Source: Cellulomonas sp. KH9 (GTDB lineage Bacteria; Actinomycetota; Actinomycetes; Actinomycetales; Cellulomonadaceae). From it: a DNA stretch of 64,000 bases. Below, in pieces: positions 9,206 to 18,172 of the stretch. Each line of letters opens with the position of its first letter. The first letter of the stretch is position 1. Both the position numbers and the translations under genes were made by a program. The DNA lies in contig NZ_FOSE01000001.1 of NCBI RefSeq assembly GCF_900114185.1, positions 1,285,219 through 1,349,218 of the forward strand, given 5' to 3'. The notes below the pieces were generated by a model that saw only the letters and a program-made list of their open reading frames with translations, ran no database searches and was not told the DNA's origin.

Positions 9206-10048
9206 GTGCGCATCGACCTCCACACGCACTCCCGGGCGTCGGACGGCACGCAGACCCCCGCGGAGCTCGTCACCGCCGCTCGGGACGTCGGCGTGGACGT
9301 CGTCGCGCTCACCGACCACGACACGACGGACGGCTGGGACGAGGCGGCGGCCGCCGCGCGGGACGTCGGTGTCGCGCTCGTGCGGGGCACCGAGGTGTCG
9401 GCCCGGTCCCGCGGCGTCAGCGTGCACCTGCTGTCCTACCTGCAGGACCCGGAGCATCCCGCGTTGGCCGACGAGCTCGCGCGTGCCCGCGACTCGCGGC
9501 TGCACCGCGCGCAGCGCATCGTGGAGCGACTGGCACGGGACGTCCCCCTCACCTGGCAGGACGTGCTGGACCAGGCGCGTGACGCCGTGGCCGTCGGCCG
9601 CCCGCACATCGCCGACGCCCTGGTCGCCCGGGGCGTCGTGCCCGACCGGGACGCCGCCTTCGCGCACCTGCTGGCGTCCGGCGGGCCCTACCACGTCGAC
9701 CACTACGCACCCGAGGCCCCGGACGCGGTCGCGGCGATCCGTGCGTCGGGCGGCGTCCCCGTGTTCGCGCACCCGGCCGCCGACGCGCGCGGACGCATCG
9801 TGCCCGACCGCGTGTTCGACGAGCTCGCCGAGGCCGGCCTGGCGGGCGTCGAGGTCTTCCACCGCGACCACTCGCCGCCGCAGCGCGAGCGGCTGCTCGC
9901 GATCGCCGAGCGGCTCGGGCTGCTGGTCACGGGCTCGAGCGACTACCACGGCACGGGCAAGGTCAACCGGCTGGGAGAGAACCTCACCGAGCCGCAGGTG
10001 CTGGACGAGATCGTCCGGCAGGGGACGACGGAGGTGGTGACCGCGTGA
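9206..10048 (+). CDS. PHP-domain phosphoesterase
   Basis: A 280-residue PHP-family metal-dependent phosphatase related to the RNase AM/nucleoside-bisphosphate phosphatase group (TrpH/YciV type). The N-terminal IDLHTHSRASDGT, the LTDHDTTDGW segment, the internal FAHPAA and the C-terminal TGSSDYHG supply the expected metal-binding His and Asp residues. It starts at GTG 9206, because the protein begins directly with the first metal motif as in relatives. Its stop overlaps the marC start (GTGA). The substrate (5'-phosphorylated short RNA or 3',5'-bisphosphate) is inferred from the family. Confidence 0.9.
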   Translation: MRIDLHTHSRASDGTQTPAELVTAARDVGVDVVALTDHDTTDGWDEAAAAARDVGVALVRGTEVSARSRGVSVHLLSYLQDPEHPALADELARARDSRLHRAQRIVERLARDVPLTWQDVLDQARDAVAVGRPHIADALVARGVVPDRDAAFAHLLASGGPYHVDHYAPEAPDAVAAIRASGGVPVFAHPAADARGRIVPDRVFDELAEAGLAGVEVFHRDHSPPQRERLLAIAERLGLLVTGSSDYHGTGKVNRLGENLTEPQVLDEIVRQGTTEVVTA

Positions 10049-10665
10049 GCGGCGTGCTCGACATCCAGCTGTTCACCTCGGTGTTCGTCACCCTGTTCGT
10101 CATCATGGACCCGCCCGGGACCGTGCCGATCTTCCTCGCGCTCACCGGGTCCATGACCCGTCAGCAGCGGACGCGGGCGGCGCGTCAGGCGATCCTCGTC
10201 GCGTTCGGGGTCATCGTCGGCTTCGCGCTGTTCGGCCAGTCGCTGCTCAACTACCTGCACGTGTCGGTCGAGGCGCTGCAGGGCGCCGGTGGTCTGCTGC
10301 TCCTGCTGGTCGCGATGGAGCTGCTGACCGGGAAGATGGACAGCAACGAGGGGTACGAGGGCACCCAGGGCAACGTCGCCCTGGTGCCGCTCGGCACGCC
10401 GCTGCTCGCCGGCCCGGGCGCGATCGTCGCGACCATGGTGTTCGTCCAGCAGTCGACGGAGCCCACCGACTGGGTCGCGCTGGCGCTGGGCGTGGTGCTC
10501 GTGCACCTGTGCCTGTGGCTGTCCATGCGGTTCGCCGGCGTGATCCACCGGGTCCTCAAGGACTCCGGGACGATGCTCGTCAGCCGGATCGCCGGTCTGC
10601 TGCTCGCCGCGATCGCGGTGCAGCTGCTCGCGGACGCCGTGCTGACGTTCGCGCGCCAGGTCTGA
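10045..10665 (+). CDS. marC: MarC-family integral membrane protein
   Basis: A 206-residue MarC/YhgN-type inner membrane protein with six hydrophobic segments. The N-terminal half contains the conserved MDPPGTVPIFLALT motif and the second half the LGTPLLAGPGAI motif, which together reflect the internal duplication of the family. The transport substrate of the family is not known. It is coupled to the PHP gene through a GTGA overlap. The last four codons and stop are the first unit of a 14-bp tandem repeat. Confidence 0.9.
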   Translation: MSGVLDIQLFTSVFVTLFVIMDPPGTVPIFLALTGSMTRQQRTRAARQAILVAFGVIVGFALFGQSLLNYLHVSVEALQGAGGLLLLLVAMELLTGKMDSNEGYEGTQGNVALVPLGTPLLAGPGAIVATMVFVQQSTEPTDWVALALGVVLVHLCLWLSMRFAGVIHRVLKDSGTMLVSRIAGLLLAAIAVQLLADAVLTFARQV

Positions 10666-10736
10666 CGCGCCAGGTCTGACGCGCCAGGTCTGACGCGCCA
10701 GGTCGGACGCGCCAGGTCGGACGCGTCCCGTCCGAC
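10653..10736 (+). repeat. 14-bp tandem repeat starting inside the marC stop region
   Basis: Unit GCGCCAGGTCTGAC: three perfect copies (10653-10694), two copies with one change, GCGCCAGGTCGGAC (10695-10722), and one degenerate copy (10723-10736). The first copy holds the last marC codons and its TGA (10663-10665), so the array appears to have grown by duplicating the gene end. Confidence 0.9.
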
Positions 10737-10770
10737 ACGTCCGGTCCCTGTGCGTCGGGGCCTCCGACGC

Positions 10771-10806
10771 GTCCGGCCCCCTCACCGCAGGGTGAGGGGG
10801 CCGGAC
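10771..10806. terminator. Bidirectional hairpin between marC and the DEAD-box helicase
   Basis: A perfect 16-bp stem (10771-10786 with 10791-10806) and a 4-base loop GCAG, placed between two convergent genes. There is no strong T tract on either side. Confidence 0.8.
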
Positions 10807-10819
10807 GGACGTGCAGGGG

Positions 10820-12658
10820 TCAGGCGTCGGTCGGGGCCGGCGAGCCGGCGTCCGTCGACGCACCGGCGGACCCGCCGCGCGAGCGACGGCGCCGGCGCCG
10901 GCGCGGTCCGCCGGACTCGCCGGCGTCCGGGCCGGTGGCACCGTCGGCTGCCGGGCGCGGTGCCGCGGCGTCGGCAGCGGGACGCTCGGCCGTCGGCTCG
11001 GAGGCACGCGCGTCCGCGGGTGCGCCCTCGGCGTCGCTGCGGCCGCGGCCGCCCCGACGGCGGCGGGAGCCGCCCTCGGTGTCACCCTCACGGGTGCGCT
11101 CCGCCGGGCGGGCCGCGCCGCGACCGCCGGCACGCTCACCGTCGCGCGCGCCGTCACGGCTGCCCTCGCGGCGGCCGGAGCGACCGTCCTCCGCACGCGC
11201 GGGCCGTGCACCGCCGCCCCGCTTGCCGGTCTCGCCGAGGTCCTCGAGCACCTCGGCGCCCAGGCCCGCGCGGGTCTGCTGCGACTTCGGCAGCCGGCCC
11301 GTGACGCCCTTCGGGATGTCGAGGTCCGTGTAGACGTGCTCCGACGACGAGTACGTCTCGACCGGGGCGGGGATACCGAGGCCCAGGGACTTGTCGATGA
11401 GGCCCCAGCGCGGCAGGTCGTCCCAGTCGACGAACGTCACGGCCGTGCCCTTGTTGCCCGCGCGGCCGGTGCGGCCGGTGCGGTGCAGGTACGTCTTCTC
11501 GTCCTCGGGGCACTGGTAGTTGATGACGTGCGTGACGTCCTCGACGTCGATGCCGCGCGCGGCGACGTCGGTCGCGACGAGCACGTCGACCTTGCCGTGG
11601 CGGAACGCGCGCAGCGCCTGCTCGCGGGCGCCCTGGCCGAGGTCGCCGTGCAGGGCTCCGGCCGCGAACCCGCGGTCGACGAGCTCGTCGGCGACCTTGG
11701 CCGCGGTGCGCTTGGTGCGCGCGAACACGATCGTCAGGCCGCGGCCGTTGGCCTGCAGGATCCGCGCGAGGAGCTCGACCTTGTCGAGCGCGTGCGCGCG
11801 GTACGCGACCTGCTTGATGTTCTTGACCGTCTGGCCCTCGTCGTCCGGCGCGGACGCGCGGATGTGCGTGGGCTGCGACATGTAGCGCCGCGCCATGGCG
11901 ACGACGGCGCCCGGCATGGTCGCGGAGAACAGCATGGTGTGGCGGTTGGGCGGCGTGGCGGCGAGCAGCTTCTCGACGTCGGGCAGGAAGCCCAGGTCGA
12001 GCATCTCGTCGGCCTCGTCGAGCACGACCTCCGTCGCGTGCTTCAGCCGCAGGTGCCGCTGGTTCAGCAGGTCGATCATGCGGCCGGGCGTGCCGACGAC
12101 GACGTCCGCGCCGCGCTGCAGGGCCTCGACCTGCGGCTCGTACGCGCGCCCGCCGTAGACCTGCACGATGCGGACCTTGCGGCCGGTGGACGCCATCGCG
12201 AGGTCGCCCGCGACCTGCACGGCGAGCTCACGGGTGGGCACGACGACGAGCGCCTGCGGCTCGCCCGGGGCGGGCAGCCGGTCGTAGCCGTCCTCACCGG
12301 GTGCGACCACGCGGTGCAGCAGCGGGACGCCGAAGCCGAGGGTCTTGCCGGTGCCGGTCTTGGCCTGGCCGATGATGTCGTGGCCTGCCAGGGCGACCGG
12401 CAGGGTCATGGCCTGGATGGGGAACGGCTGGGAGATGCCGGCCGCGGCGAGGGCCGCGACGATCTCGGGGCGCACGTCGAAGTCGGCGAACGAGGCGTCG
12501 ACCGCCTGCACCGAGGCGGCGCGACGGGAGCCGGTCGGCGACTCGGTCGGCACGGCGTCGGCCGCGGTGCGGACCTCGGTCACGGCGTCGGGGGTGGTGG
12601 GGGAGTCGACGGAGGCGTCGCTGCGCTGCTCCTGGTCGACGGTCTGGTCGGTGGTCAC
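10820..12658 (-). CDS. DEAD-box RNA helicase, RhlE/DeaD type
   Basis: A 612-residue ATP-dependent RNA helicase. All the core motifs are visible: Q motif region FPIQAMTLP, motif I AKTGTGKT, Ia PTRELA, TPGR, motif II DEAD in VVLDEADEML, SAT in LFSATMP, and motif VI HRTGRTGRAG. The C-terminal 170 residues are low complexity and very rich in Arg, Gly and Glu, resembling an RNA-binding tail. The GTG at 12658 follows an AGTGAAGAG ribosome-binding site; the reading frame stays open further upstream but without family similarity. Mycobacterial rhlE occupies the same relative place beside the ferritin-like gene. Confidence 0.93.
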   Translation of the reverse strand: MTTDQTVDQEQRSDASVDSPTTPDAVTEVRTAADAVPTESPTGSRRAASVQAVDASFADFDVRPEIVAALAAAGISQPFPIQAMTLPVALAGHDIIGQAKTGTGKTLGFGVPLLHRVVAPGEDGYDRLPAPGEPQALVVVPTRELAVQVAGDLAMASTGRKVRIVQVYGGRAYEPQVEALQRGADVVVGTPGRMIDLLNQRHLRLKHATEVVLDEADEMLDLGFLPDVEKLLAATPPNRHTMLFSATMPGAVVAMARRYMSQPTHIRASAPDDEGQTVKNIKQVAYRAHALDKVELLARILQANGRGLTIVFARTKRTAAKVADELVDRGFAAGALHGDLGQGAREQALRAFRHGKVDVLVATDVAARGIDVEDVTHVINYQCPEDEKTYLHRTGRTGRAGNKGTAVTFVDWDDLPRWGLIDKSLGLGIPAPVETYSSSEHVYTDLDIPKGVTGRLPKSQQTRAGLGAEVLEDLGETGKRGGGARPARAEDGRSGRREGSRDGARDGERAGGRGAARPAERTREGDTEGGSRRRRGGRGRSDAEGAPADARASEPTAERPAADAAAPRPAADGATGPDAGESGGPRRRRRRRSRGGSAGASTDAGSPAPTDA

Positions 12659-13016
12659 GGGCGGCTCTTCACTGCCAGGGTGGCGGCTCACGGTGCGGGC
12701 CGGGGGGCCGGCGGCGCGTCGCGCGCTCGTCCGCCCCGGGCGACAGCGGGCTGCGCCACGCGGGTTGGCCGGCAGCCGATCGTAGAAGTCGCCCCGCGCG
12801 GCGCACCCTGCCGGCACGTCCGCGGGCGGGAGAGCCCGGCGGGCAGGCGGGCCGGTGCGCGTCGGGCGGGGAGGGTCGCGGCGCGGGCCGGACCGGGAAA
12901 CCGAGACGAACGGGCAACCGATGTACGGGGTTGTACACAGTCAGTCTATCGGACGTCCGTCCCGGTGCCCCGGCTGCTGCCCCGACCGGCGCGTCCGGCG
13001 GCGTTACGATCGCGGC
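12659..13016. other. Divergent intergenic region with TGTAC repeat
   Basis: This 358-base gap between the helicase and the ferritin-like gene holds both promoters. The only notable structure is at 12918-12952: two TGTAC copies spaced 10 bp apart inside a CCGAT/ATCGG inverted repeat. No gene is supported in the gap. Confidence 0.35.
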
Positions 13017-13802
13017 ATGACGACCAGCGCCGGCAACGCCCGTGCCCTCACCCCAGGCCAGGCGGGCGCCGACGACCGGTCCGCCAACCGCGCCGGGAAG
13101 GACGCCGCGGCCGCGCGCACCGCGGACGCCGCCGACGCCGTCGAGGTCCTGGGCCTCGTCGCGAGCGTCGAGCACCAGGCGTTCGAGCGGCTCGCCGACG
13201 ACGCCCGGCAGGCGCCGGGGCCCGAGCAGGCCCTGGCCTTCTCCCGGCAGGCCGCCCGGTGCGTCGAGCGGCGGGACCGTGTCCTGGCGCGGATCGACGA
13301 GCTCGGCGGCGACGCGCCGGCGGCGTTCGGGCGGTTCGACGGGATGCTCGACGACTTCGACGCCCGCACTCCGGCGAGCACGTGGGCCGAGCGGCTGCTC
13401 AAGACGTACGTCGGGTACGGCGTCGCGGACGACTTCTGCCGGCTCGTGGCCCGCGGTCTGGACCCCGACTCGGCGCGGCTGGTGGCCGAGGTGCTCGACG
13501 ACGCGGCGCGCACCGAGCTGGCCGTGCGCGAGCTGGACGAGGTCTGTGCGGACGACGCCGTCCTGTCCTCGCGGCTGGCGCTGTGGGGCCGCCGCCTCGT
13601 CGGCGAGGCGCTCGGCGTGGTCCAGCGGCTGGCGCAGCGGCCCGAGGTCGCGCGGGCCCTCGACCGTGCGGGTGCGGGTGCGGGTGCTGGTGCTGGTGCG
13701 GGAGCCGGGTCGCAGGAGCGGGCGCAGATCCCGGCCCTCGTGCTCAACGAGCTGACGGCCGAGCACACGCGCCGGATGTCGCGGCTGCACCTGACCGCCT
13801 GA
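13017..13802 (+). CDS. Ferritin-like fold protein
   Basis: A 261-residue, largely helical protein of the actinobacterial ferritin-like fold family, distantly related to MiaE-type hydroxylases. The helices contain the SVEHQAFERLADDA segment and the RTELAVRELDEV segment, which have acidic residues of the kind that bind two irons. Near residues 218-231 there is a short (Ala-Gly) repeat coded by GGTGCG/GGTGCT triplet pairs. It faces the DEAD-box helicase divergently. The reaction is unknown. Confidence 0.8.
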   Translation: MTTSAGNARALTPGQAGADDRSANRAGKDAAAARTADAADAVEVLGLVASVEHQAFERLADDARQAPGPEQALAFSRQAARCVERRDRVLARIDELGGDAPAAFGRFDGMLDDFDARTPASTWAERLLKTYVGYGVADDFCRLVARGLDPDSARLVAEVLDDAARTELAVRELDEVCADDAVLSSRLALWGRRLVGEALGVVQRLAQRPEVARALDRAGAGAGAGAGAGAGSQERAQIPALVLNELTAEHTRRMSRLHLTA

Positions 13803-13876
13803 TCCGCCGCCGCGCGGCGGGTGCGGGGTCCGGACGCACCCGGCACCCGGCCGCAGCCGGGCGCCGGGTGGACGGC

Positions 13877-14104
13877 TCAGATCGTGCCGAAGCCCACGCG
13901 GCCCTTGGCCTCCGCACCGATCTCGACGAAGCCGAGGACGGCGGTGGGCACGATGACGCGACGTCCGCGGACGTCCGTCAGCTCGAGCGTCGCCGCCGTG
14001 CCGTCGAGCGCGGCCCGGACGGCCGCGGCGATCTCGTCCGCCGTCTGGTCGGACTCGAGCGTCAGCTCGCGCGACAGGTGCTGCACGCCGATCGTGATCT
14101 CCAC
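13877..14104 (-). CDS. DUF3107 small protein
   Basis: A 75-residue protein matching DUF3107 (mycobacterial TB9.4 type), beginning VEITIGVQHLSRELTLES and ending GRVGFGTI. Function unknown; it is conserved in actinobacteria beside TetR and AdnAB genes. The start is decided by the ribosome-binding site: AGGAG is followed five bases later by the GTG at 14104, whereas the earlier GTG at 14110 overlaps the AGGAG itself. Confidence 0.88.
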   Translation of the reverse strand: MEITIGVQHLSRELTLESDQTADEIAAAVRAALDGTAATLELTDVRGRRVIVPTAVLGFVEIGAEAKGRVGFGTI

Positions 14105-14155
14105 GGGCACTCCTCATCGGACGGGTCCCGGCGTCGCCGGGCGGTCGTCACGATC

Positions 14156-14824
14156 CTAGGCGTCCTCGTACGGGTAGTCGGGACGGACGAGACCGGCCAG
14201 TCCTCGCCACTGCAGGTCCGACACCAGGTCGACGACCCGCTGCGCGCTGCCACCGTCGCCGTGGCGCAGCCAGTAGGTGGCCGCGCCCTGCGCGGTGGCG
14301 ACCAGTGCCGCGGCGAGCACGTCGGCGTCGGCGCGGTCGCGTCCGGTCACGGCCGCCAGCACGTCCGCGATGCGCCGGGTCGCCTCGGCCGACGCGTGCT
14401 CCACCCGGCCGCGCACCTGCGAGTCGTGCGTGACGTCGGACTCGAACAGGAGCGTGGAGGACTCGCCGGCGACCTGGACGAACTCGACGTACGCCGCGAC
14501 CACGGCGGCCACGACCGCACGCCCCTCCCCGCGCCCCACGGGGCCCGCCTCGATCGGCGCGACGGCCTGCTCCACGGCCGCGAGCAGTGCCGTGCCCTGC
14601 TCGTCCACGACGGCGAGGTAGAGGTCCAGCTTGGACGGGAAGTGCCGGTACAGGACCGGCTTGCTGACCTCCGCACGGTCGGCGATGTCGTCCATCGAGA
14701 CGTGGTGGAACCCCTCCGTGGCGAACAGGTCGAGCGCGATCGCGAGGAGCTGGGACCGGCGCTCGGCGCGCGCCATCCGCGGTCCGCGTGCACGCGGACC
14801 GGCTGAGTCCTGGGCGCTGGTCAT
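14156..14824 (-). CDS. TetR-family transcriptional regulator
   Basis: A 222-residue TetR repressor. The N-terminal helix-turn-helix (about 20-65) contains LFATEGFHHVSMDDIADRAEVSKPVLYRHF, written here only to locate the recognition helix at VSKPVLYRHF. The C-terminal part is the ligand-binding helical domain. It has the same place beside DUF3107 as the mycobacterial Rv3208 regulator and is transcribed away from adnAB, from which it is separated by about 120 bases, so it might regulate either side. The ligand is unknown. Confidence 0.88.
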   Translation of the reverse strand: MTSAQDSAGPRARGPRMARAERRSQLLAIALDLFATEGFHHVSMDDIADRAEVSKPVLYRHFPSKLDLYLAVVDEQGTALLAAVEQAVAPIEAGPVGRGEGRAVVAAVVAAYVEFVQVAGESSTLLFESDVTHDSQVRGRVEHASAEATRRIADVLAAVTGRDRADADVLAAALVATAQGAATYWLRHGDGGSAQRVVDLVSDLQWRGLAGLVRPDYPYEDA

Positions 14825-14944
14825 CAGGCGATCGTAGCGACGGCGTGTTGCGGGCAGGCGTCACGGCCCGGACCCCGGGAGCGGGCGTCCCGCCGGCGGC
14901 GTGCCCGGTCCCGGCTGTCGGTGCGGCGTGGTGTGATCGGGCCC

Positions 14945-17900
14945 GTGACGACGGCACCCACCACCCGGCTCGTGGCCGCACCCCTGGTCCGGCACGCCGC
15001 GCTGGGTGCCGGTGCGCGACCCGTGCTGGACGACCGTCAGCGCGAGGTGGTGGAGCGGGTGGCCGCGGGCGCCGACCGCGTGCTGCTGGTGACGGGTGCG
15101 CCGGGGACGGGCCGCACGACGCTCGCGCTGGAGGCGGCCGCCGCTGCCGTGGACGCGGGCACGGCACCGGACGACGTCCTGGTGCTGGCCGCGAGCCGCC
15201 GTGCTGCGGGCGACCTGCGCGACCGGCTCGCGGTGCGGCTGGGACGCACCGCCGGGCGGCCGCTGGTGCAGACGCCCGCCGCCGTCGCCTTCGCCGTGCT
15301 GCGGGCACGCGCGGGCGCCCTGGGTGAGCCTGCGCCGGTGCTGGTCTCGGGCCCGGAGCAGGACGTCGCGCTCGCCGAGCTGCTCGCGGGCCACGCGTCG
15401 GGGGAGGTGCCCGGGCCCGTGTGGCCGCCGGGCGTGCCGGAGGCGGCGCTGGGCACCCGTGCCTTCCGTGACGAGCTGCGGGACCTGCTCATGCGTGCGG
15501 CCGAGCGCGGGCTGGCACCGGGTGACCTGGCCGCGCTCGGGCGGCGCGAGGACCGCCCGGCGTGGGTGGCCGCCGCCCGGGTGTACGAGGAGTACCTCGA
15601 CGTGATGGCGCTCGCCACGTCGACGCCGGACGCCGGGGAGCGCCTGGACCCGGCCGTCGTCGTCGACGCGGCGGTGGCGGCCCTGCGGCGCTGGGACGAC
15701 GACGTGCCCGGGGTCCCGTGCCCGCGGCGCAGCCTGGTCGTGGTGGACGACCACCAGGAGAGCACGGCCGCGACCGCGCGGCTCCTGCGCGCGTTCGCCG
15801 ACGGCGGCGCCCGTCTGCTGCTGCTGGGCGACCCGGACGTCGCGGTGCAGACCTTCCGCGGGGCGCAGCCCGCGCTCGTCGCCCGGGCCGCCGCGGCCGG
15901 GGCCGGTGAGCTCGCGGCGGAGCACGTCGTGCTGCGGACGGTCTGGCGCCAGACCGCCCCCCTGCGCGAGGTCACCGAGCGGATCACGCAGCGGGTCGCG
16001 GCGTCCGGCACCGTCGCCCACCGCCGGGCCGACGTGCCCGCCGACCGGGCCGCCGGACCGGAGCCGCGCGTCGCCGTGCTGCCCAGCGCGGCGCAGGAGG
16101 CCGCGTGGGTGGCGCACCGGCTGCGGCGCGCGCACCTGCAGGACGGCATCCCCTGGGACGGCATGGCGGTGCTGGCGCGGGCCGGCAGTCGCGTCACGGC
16201 GGTCCGGCGCGCGCTGGCCCAGGCGGGCGTACCGGTCCGGGTGGTGGGCAGCGACGTGCCGCTGCGTGACGAGCCGGCGGTGCGCCCGTTGCTCGACGCG
16301 CTGCGGGTCGCGCTGCGGCCGGAGGACCTCGACGCGGAGACGGCCGCCCGGCTGGCGTGCTCACCGCTGGGTGGGCTCGACGCCGTCGGGCTGCGCCGTG
16401 TGCGTCGCGCGCTGCGCGCGGAGGAGCTGGCGGGCGGCGGCGGCCGGTCGAGCGACCTGCTGCTCGTGGAGGCGCTGGCCGCGCCGGACCGGGCCGCGAC
16501 CCTGGAGCCGCACGTCGGGCGTCCGGTGCAGCGTCTGGCCGCGGTGCTGCAGGCGGGCCGGGACGCGGCCGCGCAGCCCGGGGCGGACGTCCAGGCCGTC
16601 CTGTGGGCGGTGTGGGACCGGGCCGGGCTGGCCGACCCCTGGCGGCGTGCCGCGCTCGCGGGCGGGTCCGGCGGGGAGCGGGCGGACCGTGACCTCGACG
16701 CCGTCCTGGCGCTGTTCCGGGCGGCCGAGACGTTCGTCGAGCGCATGCCGCAGGCGACGCCGCTCGCGTTCGTCGACTGGGTGCTGGCGCAGGACCTGCC
16801 CGCGGACTCCCTGGCACCGGCGTCGCGCGCGGCCGGGGTCAGCGTGCTGACGCCGGCCGGTGCGGCGGGCGGGTCGTGGGAGGTCGTCGCGGTGGTGGGC
16901 GTGCAGGAGGGCGTCTGGCCCGACCTGCGGCTGCGCGACTCCATGCTGGGGGCGCAGGCGCTGGTCGACCTGCTGGACGGACGGCAGGCGGGCGGCGCCG
17001 CGGGGCAGGAGGCGGCGCGCGAGGCGCGGGCCGCCGTCCTGGCGGACGAGCTGCGCGCGTTCGCGCTCGCCTGCTCGCGCGCCCGCACCCACCTGCTGGT
17101 CACCGCCGTCGACGACCAGGACGCGACACCGTCGCCGTTCGTCGACCTGGTGCAGCCCGGGTCCGACGACGACGGCCCCGACCCGCGGCGCACCAGCGCG
17201 CCCGCGCCGCTCGACCTGCGCGGGCTGGTCGCGCGCCTGCGGGCGACCCTGGAGCGCACGGCCGCCGCCGGGCGTCCCGACCCGGACGCCGCCCGGACGC
17301 TGGCCCGCCTGGCGGCGCACGGCGTGCCCGGGGCGGACCCCGCGACGTGGTTCGGGCTGGCGGAGCCCTCCAGCGACGCGCCGCTGTGGCCGGCCGACGT
17401 CAAGGTCCCCGTCTCGCCGTCGCGCCTCGAGACGGCCCAGCGCTGCGCGCTGCGGTGGGCGCTGGAGACGGCCGGGGGCACCCCGGCGTCGTCCGCCCAG
17501 CAGTCGCTCGGCACGCTCGTGCACGCGATCGCCCAGGAGCACCCGACGGCCGACCTGCCGACGCTGCGCGCGGAGCTGGACCGGCGGTGGGACGAGCTGG
17601 GCCTCGGCGAGGGCTGGCCGGCGGTGGCCGCCCGGCGCCGGGCCGACGCGATGCTGGTGCGGCTCGCCGCGTACCTGCGGGACGCCGGCGAGCCCCTGCT
17701 GGTCGAGGCGCCGTTCTCGCTCGAGACCGACCGCGCCGTGGTGCGCGGGTCGGTGGACCGCGTGGAGCGTGCCGTGACCCGGGGGGACGAGGCGGGCGCC
17801 GTCGTCGAGGTCGTCGACCTCAAGACCGGGTCGCGCGTCCCGACGCTCGCCCAGGCGGCGGAGCACGCGCAGCTCGGCGCGTACCAGCTCGCCGTGGACG

Positions 17901-18172
17901 AGGGGGCGGTGCCCGGGCTCGAGCCGGGCACCCGCAGCGTCGGGGCCCGGCTCGTGCACCTCGCGCAGGGCTCGGGCGCACCGACGCAGCGCCGGCAGGA
18001 GGGCCTGGGCGCACCGGACGACGGACCCGTCTGGGCCCGCGAGCTCGTCGACGAGGTCGCCGGGCGGATGGCTGCCTCGAGCTTCGAGGCCCGGGCCAAC
18101 GAGCTGTGCGACCGCTGCCCGGTGCGACGTTCGTGCCCGCTGCGCGGCGAGGGCGGGCAGGTGGTGGCATGA
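14945..18172 (+). CDS. adnA: AdnA-like helicase-nuclease subunit with divergent motor and Fe-S nuclease
   Basis: A 1075-residue subunit of an actinobacterial AdnAB-type end-resection machine. The N-terminal UvrD-like motor is divergent: Walker A reads GAPGTGRTT (51-59), with Arg where the catalytic Lys normally stands, and motif II reads VVDDHQES in place of DEYQD (about 264-271). The C-terminal RecB-type nuclease keeps VDLKTG (about 957-962). C834 and the C-terminal trio C1055, C1058, C1064 match the Cys pattern of Fe-S nucleases of the AddB/Cas4 class. GTG 14945 is preferred over GTG 14921, neither having a strong ribosome-binding site. The stop overlaps the adnB ATG. Confidence 0.88.
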   Translation: MTTAPTTRLVAAPLVRHAALGAGARPVLDDRQREVVERVAAGADRVLLVTGAPGTGRTTLALEAAAAAVDAGTAPDDVLVLAASRRAAGDLRDRLAVRLGRTAGRPLVQTPAAVAFAVLRARAGALGEPAPVLVSGPEQDVALAELLAGHASGEVPGPVWPPGVPEAALGTRAFRDELRDLLMRAAERGLAPGDLAALGRREDRPAWVAAARVYEEYLDVMALATSTPDAGERLDPAVVVDAAVAALRRWDDDVPGVPCPRRSLVVVDDHQESTAATARLLRAFADGGARLLLLGDPDVAVQTFRGAQPALVARAAAAGAGELAAEHVVLRTVWRQTAPLREVTERITQRVAASGTVAHRRADVPADRAAGPEPRVAVLPSAAQEAAWVAHRLRRAHLQDGIPWDGMAVLARAGSRVTAVRRALAQAGVPVRVVGSDVPLRDEPAVRPLLDALRVALRPEDLDAETAARLACSPLGGLDAVGLRRVRRALRAEELAGGGGRSSDLLLVEALAAPDRAATLEPHVGRPVQRLAAVLQAGRDAAAQPGADVQAVLWAVWDRAGLADPWRRAALAGGSGGERADRDLDAVLALFRAAETFVERMPQATPLAFVDWVLAQDLPADSLAPASRAAGVSVLTPAGAAGGSWEVVAVVGVQEGVWPDLRLRDSMLGAQALVDLLDGRQAGGAAGQEAAREARAAVLADELRAFALACSRARTHLLVTAVDDQDATPSPFVDLVQPGSDDDGPDPRRTSAPAPLDLRGLVARLRATLERTAAAGRPDPDAARTLARLAAHGVPGADPATWFGLAEPSSDAPLWPADVKVPVSPSRLETAQRCALRWALETAGGTPASSAQQSLGTLVHAIAQEHPTADLPTLRAELDRRWDELGLGEGWPAVAARRRADAMLVRLAAYLRDAGEPLLVEAPFSLETDRAVVRGSVDRVERAVTRGDEAGAVVEVVDLKTGSRVPTLAQAAEHAQLGAYQLAVDEGAVPGLEPGTRSVGARLVHLAQGSGAPTQRRQEGLGAPDDGPVWARELVDEVAGRMAASSFEARANELCDRCPVRRSCPLRGEGGQVVA

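Noticed and set aside
12918..12952. TGTAC repeats as a defined operator of the helicase
   Set aside because: The repeats are short and asymmetric, and no known regulator site matches; kept only as a note on the intergenic region.
13668..13705. GGTGCG/GGTGCT short repeat in the ferritin-like gene
   Set aside because: In-frame Ala-Gly coding repeat; no evidence of a frame-changing contingency locus.
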